Below, in pieces: positions 13,922-24,900 of a stretch of 64,000 bases of DNA (its first letter is position 1; each line of letters opens with the position of its first letter). A model generated the notes under the pieces. The model was not told the DNA's origin and made no database searches. It was given only the letters and a program-made list of their open reading frames with translations. This stretch comes from Lanius collurio (lineage: Eukaryota > Chordata > Aves > Passeriformes > Laniidae). The position numbers were made by a program, and so were the translations under genes. Location: assembly GCA_020086605.1 (NCBI GenBank), contig JACBWW010000012.1, positions 18,473,753 through 18,537,752 on the forward strand. Direction: 5' to 3'.

Positions 13922-14526
13922 ATGTTCAGCTTTTCTAGTCTGTGGTTCATTTTGTGCTTTGGAGCAGACTAATTGTTCCCTAATTGTTCCTTGGGAGCTG
14001 TTTCACACCTGACAGGTGCTTCAGTTTTGTGTCTGCTCATTGCAGGTGGGGATCTTCCTGTGCTGTGCTCAAACAGCGCTGATCTCCTGCAGTGCCTGAT
14101 GTCAGTCTGTGCTCTGTGATGTTCCGCTCTTCACTGCCGTGGCTGGATCTCAGCTGGAGAGCTACTGTGGCTGGAGTGCTCCAGGGCTGCATCCCAAGTG
14201 TCACCTCTGCTCCGGGCCAGTGGTTCTTTGCCTCTTTCCTCACACAGGTGCTTCAGAGTCCTATTGACCATACCAAGACGTGAAAATTCAAGCTGTCTTT
14301 TCCCTCTTACCTTCACTAGGTGAACAGACTGACACATACACAGAAAATTGTTACTATTACAGTTCTGGAAGTTGAAGCTATAACTTTTTTCACAATAAAT
14401 TAGTGCTTTACAGGTTCTAGGCCTTGGACTTTTCTTTTTGTAAAGCTCAAAACAGTTTTAAAATTAACTAGTCTACTTTTTTTTTTCTTTTCTAAAATGT
14501 ATTGCACTTGTAACACCTTACAAAAA

Positions 14527-14673
14527 CCCTCTCCTCCCCACTCCTTCCTATCTGCTCCTCTCCCCCCCTCCCCATCTCCTTCCCACCGTCCTCATCCCTC
14601 TTTTCCATCCCCCATCCTCCTCTCTTACTGTTCTCTCTCTTCCCCGCTCCCGTTTTCCCCGCCCTCTCCCCCC
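14527..14673 (+). repeat. Polypyrimidine tract upstream of SNRPD1
   Basis: About 145 bases that are almost entirely C and T (purine-rich on the other strand), with several C6-C7 runs. It lies directly upstream of the SNRPD1 CpG island. The open frames read through it on both strands are low-complexity and not coding. Such tracts can form triplex or other non-B DNA and can act as nucleosome-poor promoter elements; that role is inferred here. Confidence 0.8.
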
Positions 14674-15150
14674 ACGGGCGGGAGGGGCCCGGCGCTCGCG
14701 GTGGGTACGCCGGGCCACGAGGGGGCGCTGTCACCGCCGCTCCCGTCCCGCGATCACCGTGGAGCGCGGCCGCTTCCTGGCGCGCGCGGCGCGGCGCGGC
14801 CTGACCGAGACGCGCGTCCGCCCCGCCGCGCTCGGGGCTCCGCTCGCCCGGGGCTCCCCGCCCGCCGCTGCTCCGCGCCCGGGGCCGCCCGCCCGCCGCC
14901 ATGAAGCTCGTCAGGTGAGCGGGTGGGCGCGGATGGGGGCGGATGGAGGCGGATTGCCCGCGCCCGGCCCCAGCGGCAGCGCTGGGCGAGCCCGCGCGCT
15001 CAGGCCCGCCCTGCGCTCTCCCCTCACCGCGGGCCGGGATGGGGCCGGGATGGGCCCGGCGGGGAGCGGCCCTAGGATGGGGCCGGGCCGGGGCCCTGGT
15101 GTGTTGGGCCGCGCTCCCGTCCGAGGCCTGCGCGGGTCGCTCGGCGCAGC
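14640..15150 (+). promoter_or_regulatory. SNRPD1: CpG-island promoter of SNRPD1
   Basis: A sharp change to GC-rich, CpG-dense sequence surrounds the SNRPD1 start codon at 14901 and runs into intron 1. No TATA box is evident, which fits a housekeeping spliceosome gene with dispersed initiation. The transcription start is probably between about 14750 and 14890. The long open frames on both strands here are GC-rich artefacts. Confidence 0.8.
14714..14730 (+). promoter_or_regulatory. Candidate CTCF binding site
   Basis: GCCACGAGGGGGCGCTG fits the vertebrate CTCF core (CCASYAGRKGGC) with one mismatch, and the following GCGCTG fits the extended motif. It lies between SACM1L and SNRPD1, about 170 nt before the SNRPD1 start codon, with the motif on the plus strand. 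Confidence 0.65.
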
Positions 15151-18100
15151 GTTCCCCTTTTGGAGGGAAAGCCCCCGCAGTGGGGTAGTGTTAGCTTCCC
15201 GGGATTGTAACGACTTGTAAAATGGTTTCTTCTTCGTGCAGTCCTGGCTGTTTCGCCTGGAAGTAGATGCTGGATCCGGCAGTGTGCCACTCAAGCGGCC
15301 CTGCTCCCGGTGGCTGGGCAGGGGGTGGAGTGCGTCGTTAAACATCCCCAGCAGAATCCATGAGCGCCGTCTCTGGGAGCTCAGGATGCGGAACTGCTTG
15401 GTGCTGCCTGTCCGACACGTACGGCTTTATGTGGGAGTGAAGGAGTTTGGGTTGTTTTAAACGCGTTTTTAATTCCCAGGTTTCTAATGAAGCTGAGCCA
15501 TGAGACTGTGACCATTGAATTGAAGAATGGGACGCAGGTGCATGGAACGATCACAGGTACGGTAGGATGAGAGGATGCAGCAAAATACTCCCCGTTGCCT
15601 TTCGGCAAACAATTGGTAGTCGCAGCTTGAATGAGTTTTTTATCCTGTGCTCCCTCTTGCGGGGACCGGCGCAGGAAAATGCAGAAGATTGGCTTTGTAA
15701 TTCATATCTTTGTGTGCGAGCGTGAGGTGTGTTTGTGTTACAGAAGTGTCTGGATATTGTCAGGAGTTGCTGGGAGCTGTGAGCAGCCAGCTCTCCATAG
15801 GCAACCAAGAAAATACTTGGGAATTCCAGTGAGTCATGGATTATCTTTGATGTGTAGTAGTGGATGAGTCGACCCATGGTCAGACCGCTGGGGGAGCATT
15901 TTGTGATCCGATTTCTTTGTTATAAAGGTTCTGCTGTGAGGTGTAAATTTGCTGTAGCACTGGGGAGCTCTAAGCCCAACTGCAGCTTTGTCTGCAGACA
16001 GGCTTGGGGGAAGGAAGCAAACTCTTCCAGACCTTGCTTGGTAATCTCTTAGAATCGTAGCAGCACGATCACAGAATCACAAAATGGTTTGGGTTGGAAG
16101 GGACTTGAAGGATCATCCAGTTCCAACCCCCTGCCATGGGCAGAGACACCTTGCACCAGACCAGGCTGCTCAGAGCCCCATCCAACCTGGCAGGGAGCAC
16201 TGCCAGGGATGGGGCATCCGCAGCTTCTCTGGGCAGCCTGTTCCAGCTGATGTGGTCTTGAATTGGTTACATTTTGTGTGTAGGCAGTTCTAATCTTAAA
16301 AATAGAGTTAATGATTTCTGTTGAGTATGCTTTTGTTAAGGTGAATCGAGATGGAAATGCGTGTTTCCATACGTGTGATTTTATGGGACAAGTTTGAAAA
16401 CGCAGAGCTGGGTATGGGATACAGGGCAAAGAGAATCCTGGGCAGGAGAATCTGCTCGCCTGATGTTGCCAGAGGTCTGTTCTGTCTGTCCATGGGAGTT
16501 CCTGATTGTGATGTGCTTCTTTGTATAGCTGTGCTGAAGGTTGCAGGAATTCTTTCTGGTTCACTGTGTGGTTCTCAGGTATTAAAACATGTGCAAGCTA
16601 TTTTGTTTGCAGTAATAATCTCAGCGAGGGACATTGCTCTGAGAGCGTTCCTGGGAGCGTTACTTAGCAGGTGTCATGTGGGTGGGGCACGTTTTGTTTA
16701 ATGAGGCTGAGGCAAACCCTGACGGGTGACCTGAGGAAGCTGCTTCATCTCCCTTCCTAAACTCACCCCCAGGCAGCTTTTAGAAACTCTTCTGCCCAGG
16801 CACTCTTGGGGAAAAAAAAAAAAATAAGATACAACTCTTGTTAAATTTGAATTTTATTCCAGAGGATTGCTGAGGTGCTTATTTTGGCCAGTAGCAATCT
16901 GTGGGGATTTGGCAGAGTTCAAAACTGGCATTATTTTGCAGCCAGGTCCATCAGCTTTGATGAGAGCTGAGTGAGCCCCCTCGGTGCCCGATTGCAGCAT
17001 GCTCTGCTGAACCCAGCCAGATGGGAAGCAAACATAGCTGGGCTCCTGACCTTGCTGCTCTTTCAGGCTTAATTGTTGAGCAAAGCCTCTCTCATTTTCT
17101 GCTAAGAATCTGTAAAAAGATTGCACAATCTCCTCTTCCTCCCTTCACCGGGGCAGGAGCAGGGATGAAGGGCAGGTTTTGTGTAATGCCCCTCACCAAG
17201 GTACTGGGTAGGGTGGAGCTGTATAAAATCTAGAAGGAGGAGGAGAGGACAGAAAAAATAAAGTCACTGTCATTTTGGTCTTCATGGCTGGAGATCAAGT
17301 CCCACATAAAGCTCATGATATGCAAAATAAAAACTTCTGGGGTTTCTTTAATTGCTTCTCATGGCTGTTACACAGTACATGCATCCAGCTGAGATTTTTT
17401 ATCCAGTTTGGGATTATGCATAATGCAGTATAGAGTGCACAGTACTGGTTCCCTACAGTTTTTACATGCTGGCTGTTCTCAGAGTTTGTAGCCACAGTGG
17501 TTGTTCCCTGCAGTGGGGTATTTAATGTACTTTCATAGAAAATTCACTCACACAAAATGGTATTGGATGTATTTTATCAGAAGATAAATGATGCTTATGC
17601 AGCTGGATTTTCTTAAGGCTTAGAGGAAAAAGGAAATAATTCAAGTTATTTTTCCTCTTCCGAGGTTTGTTTTACTTCTTTTTAAAGGACTAAAGACTAG
17701 CATTAGACTTCTGTAATAAGCAGTAGTTTATTTGTTGTTCAGAGGAGTTACTTTAACCATTTACAAAGCAGCTATTGCCAGGACCTGGATGAAGATCTCT
17801 AACCATGAGGAGCTAAAGGCAACAATTGGTAACTGACATAATTCAAGAGAGAAAAGAGATGTAGTTTCATTCTGTGAGAGGCTCAAGTAATTCATGAGTG
17901 GCAAAAGCAGGTGTGGATGAACAGGATAAATCTCCTTTCATGTGCACACTTAAAAACAGGCACCAAGAGACCTCATCCCTGAATTCAGGCTTGTGTTGTT
18001 ACAGGAGTGGATGTCAGTATGAACACCCATCTCAAAGCGGTGAAAATGACACTGAAGAACAGAGAGCCTGTACAGCTGGAGACACTGAGTATTCGAGGGA

Positions 18101-20548
18101 ACAACATCCGCTACTTCATTCTGCCGGACAGTTTGCCTCTGGATACTCTGCTAGTGGATGTTGAACCAAAAGTCAAATCCAAGAAAAGAGAAGCAGGTGA
18201 GTTTGTGCTTTCCTAGTCTGTTTGGCCTTAGTGTGCATTTCAGTACTGTGGGTCTGGAGATTTCTGATTTGAGTGTCTGAACGTCTGCATTTGGTATCAG
18301 ATTCCTTCATCGCTGAGGGTTTGACACGGCCCTGGTTCAGTCTGCCTTGCCCACCTCCTTGGCATCTGCAGACCTTTCATTCACATGAAGTTGTGTTACA
18401 GCTTTTCATGTATCTGTTTTTAAAAATGTAAATGTTTATCAGCTTGAGTAAGTCTCAACCTATCTTGAGTCTCAGTTGGCACCACACTTCCTCTTCTTCA
18501 GATGTCTGCTGTGTTTCCCCAGTTTGTATGGGGAGCTTCACATAGATAATAAGTACAGGACAGTATCTCAAATGGTGCTGAATGGTTCAGTGAAATTTGG
18601 TGGGGGATAAAAATGGTGTCTCTGAGAATGAATTTGGGAGACTTGAGAACCTGAGGGAATCTAAGCTGTATTCCAGTGAGCACATCTCCAGCTTTGGCTC
18701 TCAGGAGTGTTCCAGTCTCTGCTCTTCCTGGAGCTTATTTTTTTCAAAGTGCTGCTAAAAAAAGTCCTTTTCCTTCAAAGCCTGACAGTATAGATGGTAA
18801 CTGAAATTTAATCCACACTATTAAAGATGAGTACCCAGTAAATCCCAGGAAATCTCCAGCAGTATATATTTTGTCCAGCAGTTAAGCTGTGTGATTTTAA
18901 AACAGTGAGCTGTAAGTGAAAGCTAATGGTGCTTCAGAATCATGTTGTACCCTTTCTCCTGTAATGAGTGTTGAATTATGTGGGTGTGCAGGGTGTTCTG
19001 CATTGGTGAGCTCACCTTACTGTCACAGGGTAAGGCATCTCTGCTGTGCAGCACCAAGTGGAGCACTGCAGCTGCTGCCTTGACAGGAAATAAGGACAAG
19101 GTCCCAAAGGGGCTTTGCTCCTCTCATGTTCTTTAAAAACAATCTGACCACACAGAGAAATGAGTGTGGCTGGATTGCTTTTTTCCTGAACCTCACAATG
19201 TGGTGTGGACAGGAACACCCCTACTTGGTGTCAACTTTGGGGAAAACAGCTGTGGTAGCTCCAGTAACCTCTGTTTGATGCTCCCTCCATCTGCAATGCG
19301 TGGAAGCGCTCTCAGACCAAAGCTGTGCTGTGCTTTGCCTTAATCCATAAATGCCTTTGGACTTCAGAAGTGTAAAACCCTTGATCTGTCCTTGACAAGT
19401 GAAGTTGTCAGGAAGGGGCAGGATGCTGGCTGGAGTGTGTGCACTGTGGGTGCCTTGGCTTTGAGCGTGCTGGCACTTGGCAAACACAGCTGCCTGCTGA
19501 TGCTGTCATCTTCCAGCCAGCGTTGATACTTCCATGGATTTTACAGGGTCAGTGTATTACCAGTAAAATAATCACACCTTGCTTACGTCAAATTTGTCCT
19601 GTGTCTCTGCTCCTTGTGTCTTCCCTGCATTTCTAATCTACATCCCAGAATAATTGTCACATCCTGCTCCTTGAATGTAGATGCCAGTGGGTGTCTCTTA
19701 GAGAGCCACCTGCTTCCACAGAATTTTCAGTGTCTTTTTGAGCCCTGCACTCACAAACACGTTTGAAATGAACCAAGAATCTAAAGTTTGCAGAGTGCCT
19801 TTGCAGCCTGGTGGGTCACGTTCCTTTGGGAGGAAGAGATGCAAAGGCACATTACCCCCGTATGGATCATAGGACCTTCAGCAGTTGCTTGTGGCCTGCA
19901 CTGTCTATGATTCCATCTTCCCTTTACAATTAAATTGCAGTAATTAAAACTGGGAGCATGCTGTCAAGACCTTTGCCTTAGAATCACATCTGCAATTGGC
20001 AGAGGCATCACTGAGACCAGTAGGAGCTGTTGGGTGCTGAGATCCTTTCAAAATGCTGATCTTCCACATGGTGCCTGAGACAGAATGAGTTTGGGTATCT
20101 CAGAGCGTGTCAAAATTTGCATTTCCCTCTAAAAATATAGACTATATATATATATATATATACAAAGAGGAATTCTTGTTTCTTGTCAGATCACCCAATC
20201 ACTTGGGAGCAGCCAACTGTTGTATGCCCTTGTTTTCTGCAGTGAAGCCAAGGACAAACAGTAGCCTGTGGAAGTTGTATACTGGACAGAGTAACACAGA
20301 AGATGAAAATATTGTCTGATAACTTACTAAGCTCTAACAGAATTAATACCTAACTTAATGTCTTATCACAGGGAAGCAGTGTGGTGATTATGCTCAATAC
20401 AGAATGTTTTAATCTAAATGAAAGTATTCCTGGGTCTCACTTGATTTACCCTTTTTCTTTTACCTGGCAAGTTGCTGGAAGAGGCCGTGGAAGAGGCCGT
20501 GGTAGAGGCCGAGGTCGTGGAAGAGGAAGAGGAGGCCCAAGACGATAA
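14901..20548 (+). CDS. SNRPD1: SNRPD1, small nuclear ribonucleoprotein Sm D1
   Basis: Four coding exons, 14901-14914, 15480-15556, 18005-18196 and 20472-20548 (TAA), total 360 nt and 119 residues, the same length as the human protein and, as far as I can recall, identical to it. Exon 1 encodes only MKLV plus part of Arg. Exons 2 and 3 encode the Sm fold: Sm1 around [22 protein letters not shown] and Sm2 around [23 protein letters not shown]. Exon 4 encodes an uninterrupted Gly-Arg dipeptide tail ending GGPRR, which in the family is symmetrically dimethylated and bound by SMN. Role: a subunit of the heptameric Sm ring of U1, U2, U4 and U5 (and minor) snRNPs. Introns and a CpG promoter rule out a processed retrocopy. 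Odd feature: its position between SACM1L and SLC6A20. Intron 2 holds a CR1 fragment. Confidence 0.97.
16069..16252 (-). mobile_element. CR1 LINE 3' fragment (SNRPD1 intron 2)
   Basis: The plus strand shows the reverse complement of a CR1 3' end: ACAGAATCACAAAATGGTTT, then the conserved TCATCCAGTTCCAACCCC, CATCCAACCTGGC and GGGGCATCC blocks. About 180 bp, truncated at the 5' end. Part of it reads open in both directions, which is an artefact of the element. Confidence 0.9.
20143..20162 (+). repeat. (TA)n microsatellite
   Basis: About ten TA units inside SNRPD1 intron 3, roughly 310 nt before the last exon. Confidence 0.9.
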
Positions 20549-20629
20549 CTTCCCAACATGCAACTCTTACCAAATTCTGGGCAATTTCAGCTATTTTTTG
20601 TACAGGTCTTGTTTATGGTATCCATTTTT

Positions 20630-20635
20630 AATAAA
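20630..20635 (+). terminator. SNRPD1: Polyadenylation signal of SNRPD1
   Basis: AATAAA about 80 nt after the stop codon, followed by GTGTCTTTCCTTTGTT-type downstream sequence. It gives a short 3'UTR, usual for this gene. Confidence 0.85.
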
Positions 20636-20659
20636 CTGAAATACGAAAAGGTGTCTTTC

Positions 20660-21937
20660 CTTTGTTAGCAAAGCCTGGGGAGGGAGGCAGGTGTGTCCTG
20701 TTTGTAGGGCTGTTGCAGACTACACGGATCTTGTTCGTTGTCACTGTCAAGATTTTGCCCACCCCTGAGGGCTGTACAATTCCTCTTGCGTTTTGCCCCA
20801 GAATGAGACTTGTGTTGTGCTTTAATAGTGTTTGAAATTAATCCCTCTTTTCTAAGGCACCTGCTGTCTTCTAATGGTTACATAGTTAAGACACTGTTAT
20901 TAAGAACCATTTGTCCCATGAGTGTGTCTCTAATATTGTTCTTCAGAGCGACCTTTTTTAAAGCTCATAGATATAATTTTAATGTTTTCTATTACATGAA
21001 GCTTGCAATTTAAACATGTTGCTTTCTTTATAAAACATTTACACAGGGAAATTTACCAGATCCATGGAACTGCTGGATTGTTACATCTGATGATTAAAGA
21101 ATATCTGGATATGAACTTTGTCGAAGCTAATTATATGGCATACTTTTGTTTGGGTGGGGCTCGTAAAGCAGCTTTATCACAGATACCTTCTAGTGTACTT
21201 AAAGTGCATCCCTAGAAAATACAAAGTACAGCACAGTGAACAGTTACATATTGGAATTGGAAATTTACTTCTTCTGGAAGTGGGAGAACTTTTGCAGCTC
21301 ACATATATGTGTGCATATATATATGTATATGCATATATAAATATATATATATATATATATTCACTGCTTTGCTGGACACAAGTATAAAAGAAGCCATGTT
21401 GGCCACATTTATCTCCCAATGCCATCCTACTGATTTCTCCCGTGTAGGAAAGCAATGTCATGTGCTCATTGCCAGACTTCAATGTTTTACCTGTTGCTGA
21501 AATACCAATGTCATCTCAAACAAAGAGTACGCTTAAGTGTCTTGAATGGTTGAGGGTATTGGCTGGTACTTAGGTGCAGGAACATGCTTGGTTGCTCATG
21601 TTTCCACACAGGCAGTGCTACAACAGTGGAAAAGAATCTCCTAACATGTAATGAGCTGAGATGCTGGTTAATTTATGCTAGCTGGCATTTTGTGAGCTGC
21701 TCCTCTCCTTCTCCCCTCTTTGACAGAAGCCATTTTAAAGCTTCATCTTGTTACAGAAGAGCTTTTTTTTTTCCCCAAACCATTGTGGAGCCTCCCAAGA
21801 GCACTTTTTGGTCAATATAGCACCCACTATTTTCAACTCTATAAATAGCTGCTACAAATAATGGTTGCTGCTGTCTTCCAGAAGTGCCCAGTCACTGATG
21901 ACAGGGGTAAGGTCTTCCCAAATCCAGCTGTCAGCTT
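20660..21937. other. Convergent interval SNRPD1 / SLC6A20
   Basis: This holds the 3' ends of two genes that run toward each other. No coding exon is seen. The left part is probably SNRPD1 downstream sequence, the right part SLC6A20 3'UTR; I could not identify a clear AATAAA for SLC6A20 on the minus strand. Confidence 0.6.
21301..21361. repeat. AT-rich palindromic microsatellite
   Basis: ATAT/GTAT/GCATAT units merging into a pure (AT)n run of about 20 nt. Largely self-complementary, so it can fold into a cruciform or hairpin. It lies in the presumed SLC6A20 3'UTR or just beyond it. Confidence 0.9.
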
Positions 21938-24900
21938 TCATGCAACAGTTGAAACTCGTTCCCTCTTCAGTCTCTTCCTTATAAAAGTCACTAGTGCTCC
22001 CAGGGGTATGCACATGGTGGATGCCGCCACCAGCAGCCCGATCACTGCCAGGGCATAGCCTGGGTAATCCTTGGTCACCAGCTGCCCCTGCAAGGGAGAA
22101 AAGCAGTGTTGGAGCTGTGGGATCTGCCCCAGAGTCGGGCCAGGAGCAAAGCTGTGTCTATGGATCTAGACAGGACCTCTGAGAAGCAGTTTCAGGCCTG
22201 GCAGCCCATGGCTGCCCTCAGTGCTGTTCTTTGTCCAGCCATACACACTGAAACCTAACAAGAACACAGCTGCTGACAACACGATTGGGGAAAACTTCTG
22301 CAAGCTTTGGTAAAGAGCACATTTTGGCTTGATTTGTGTTTCTTAATGAGGTGGCTGGGCCCTGACCTCTGCCAGGTCTCTGTTCCTTTCCTGGAGCCTG
22401 CAGGCTCATGCTGACACCCAGTCAACAGGCCAGGCCCACTGTGGGTCCCAAATTTGCCATGACATGAAAACAATTATGTTCTTTGTTTCTGCATGATGGG
22501 AACATTTCCACAAAAGGTTATGAAACCAGTGATTACTTATCCAGCAGTAATTGCCCTGTGATGAATACATAGTCCAGTACTCTTAAGAAAATGTTCTGGC
22601 CATAAAGAAAAATGTATATGGAAATTATGAAAACCGTTCCAGCAGCAGCAGCTCAGTTCTGTTAAAATACCACTAATTTTGTTCAAAATAAATACACTTC
22701 GAAAGCAGGGGTTTTTAAAGTGTATTTTTAAAGATGATATTTGGGTCTTCAATATGAATGAAATTTAATTCTATGGAGAGTTGATTAAGAACCCCATAGA
22801 GGGAAATTAGTTGATTTTACAGAATCATGACATCATCACTAAGTCAAGTTTTCCCTATTTTTCCCTTCCACAAAATTAAGGGATGGCTCTGACTCCAGCT
22901 ACTCGCTTTCAGAAGGCCATTTTGTGGAATAGTGTAGTTAGAAAAAAAGCTTGTATCCTTGCAGGAGCTAAGGAAAGTTTTTTTAAAAAAGCCCAAACCC
23001 AAAACTCTTTTACCTGTGTGGCATCCCATGCTTGGTATTGCAATGTTCCTGTGAGGATATAGTCGGTGAGGTAAAAAATAAATAGGCTTATAATTAGCAG
23101 TGGACTAACAAAAGCCCACATAATTTTCCAATACCAGTTTGGCTTGCGTCCAATCATGGTGTAAAGATCTTTTTCAAATCTGTTAAAAGAAAACCAAACG
23201 TGTTTTTGAGACTGGCTACAGATGTTTGATCAATACCTTGTTCTGAGTTACTTCAGAAACCAATTTCAGAATCAAATATGTCATATGAAAAAGGGGAGAA
23301 CAGCTGACCACAAATGAGCAGAAAATAATTGTCTGAAAAGCTGGCTCAGCAGAATTGTGGTGAGGGTGAAATCAAAAAAAGACACTGAGGCTTCCAAGAG
23401 AATCCCAAGGTGCAGAGAGGAGCTAGAAAAGGTACAGCAAGAAAGTTGTGCCTGAAGTGTAAGCTCAGACTGTTACCACGGTCAGCTGACAGAGAAGAGC
23501 AACGATGCTGAAGTATTGTGGAGAAAACAGCTGTGTTTGTGTAGTTGAGTGTTCTCAGTGCTGGTATCTGACTGACTTTGAGGAAGTACTAACACTGGAG
23601 ATGGTAACTGAAATCTCACAGGAGAGCTGGATCTCACTCAAAGGCTTTGAACTCATCAAGGAGGTAATACCCCTGTATGTGCCTGGACACCTTCTGTGCT
23701 GGCAGATTAACAAAGCAAATGCTGAAACCTTTCCCTTCAGCTATTTTCAAACACCTTTGCTGTTGAAAACTTCTGATTCCAGAGCTTCCTTTTACCTACA
23801 AGGATTGATGGGAGACAAACAATGTGCAAGGTGACCACCTTTGAAACCAGACTTACTAGCACTGTTGTGCTTGTGCTGAATTCCTGTCATGGGAGGAGCG
23901 GAGTTTTGGCAGAAGTTGCTCCTGAGACCAAGGACAAGAGCAGGGAGCTGTGTGTGCACCTCCTTGGTACTCCCCTGCCAGCTGAGACAGTGTCAGCCCA
24001 GCCTGGCCCCTCACAGTGCTGACCCAAGGCCCTGGAAGGGGTCTGCAGGGCAGGGGAGACCTCCATCCCCTTGCTGATCCTATAGCATAGGAGAAACATT
24101 TAGCCCAAGGCCATGTTTTTATTCTTGGCCCGTGGCTGCTCCCGCAGCTGTCCCACTATGAAGAAAGCAGGGCCCAGGTTTTACCTCCTTATCCCATAGA
24201 TGTAACACACAGCGATGGTTTCCACCAGCACGATGAGCAGCAGTGAGAGGGTGGCTGCGTAGTCGTTGAAGATGTCAAACCAGTAATTTCCAGCCTCCAT
24301 GGTGAAGATCAGGCCAATTATACAATTCATGAAACACACAACACCTGCGAGGATAAAGCAGGGATCCTGCCATTACACCTGGAAGGTTGTGTGGTGAAAA
24401 TGTCACACTTCTCCTGACTAAAAAGCTGGTGAGATTTCTGCTGAGCAGCTTTCTCTGAGGAGAAGGATTTTATTTTCTCCCCCCATGGAAAAGACCTGTC
24501 CCTGTGCATGTGTGACTGTTGTTAAACTGCTGCTCCTCAGACCTGCACAGTCACAGCACATCACCCCAGATATGGTCAAGGCAACCAAGTCTTAGCAACA
24601 GCCTTGTCACATGCGCATGCAGTATCTGCTGTTACCGCTGGGCACCCAGCTAAAACAGGTTTTAAGGTAGGATAACTGATTTCCATGCCCCAACAGGAGC
24701 ATGTATTACTTTTGGCCAAAGACTGAGGTGGTTCACAGCAGGGATACTGGCGATGTGACTGAAGAGTGACTTGCTGTAGCTATCTTACCATTTGTACTGT
24801 CCCTTTGAGTTTCACCAGTGAGCAGACAGCAGTCTGACAGAGCTGTGGTTGCTGTAAATGCACAGCCACGACTGCTCTGGTACTTTGGGAGCTCCCAAGG

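Larger units (their letters stand above)
12010..13945 (+). other. SACM1L: SACM1L 3' untranslated region
   Basis: This stretch follows the SACM1L stop codon and has no open frame resembling a protein. It has a G run near 12127 and polyadenylation signals at 12473 and 13916, each followed by GT-rich sequence, so short and long 3' ends are both plausible. A later AATAAA at 14394 could extend it further. The extent is inferred; no transcript data are available. Confidence 0.6.

Noticed and set aside
14492..15345. Several overlapping open frames of 135-153 codons on both strands near SNRPD1
   Set aside because: They run through the pyrimidine tract and CpG island, show only compositional bias, and overlap exon 1 in other frames.
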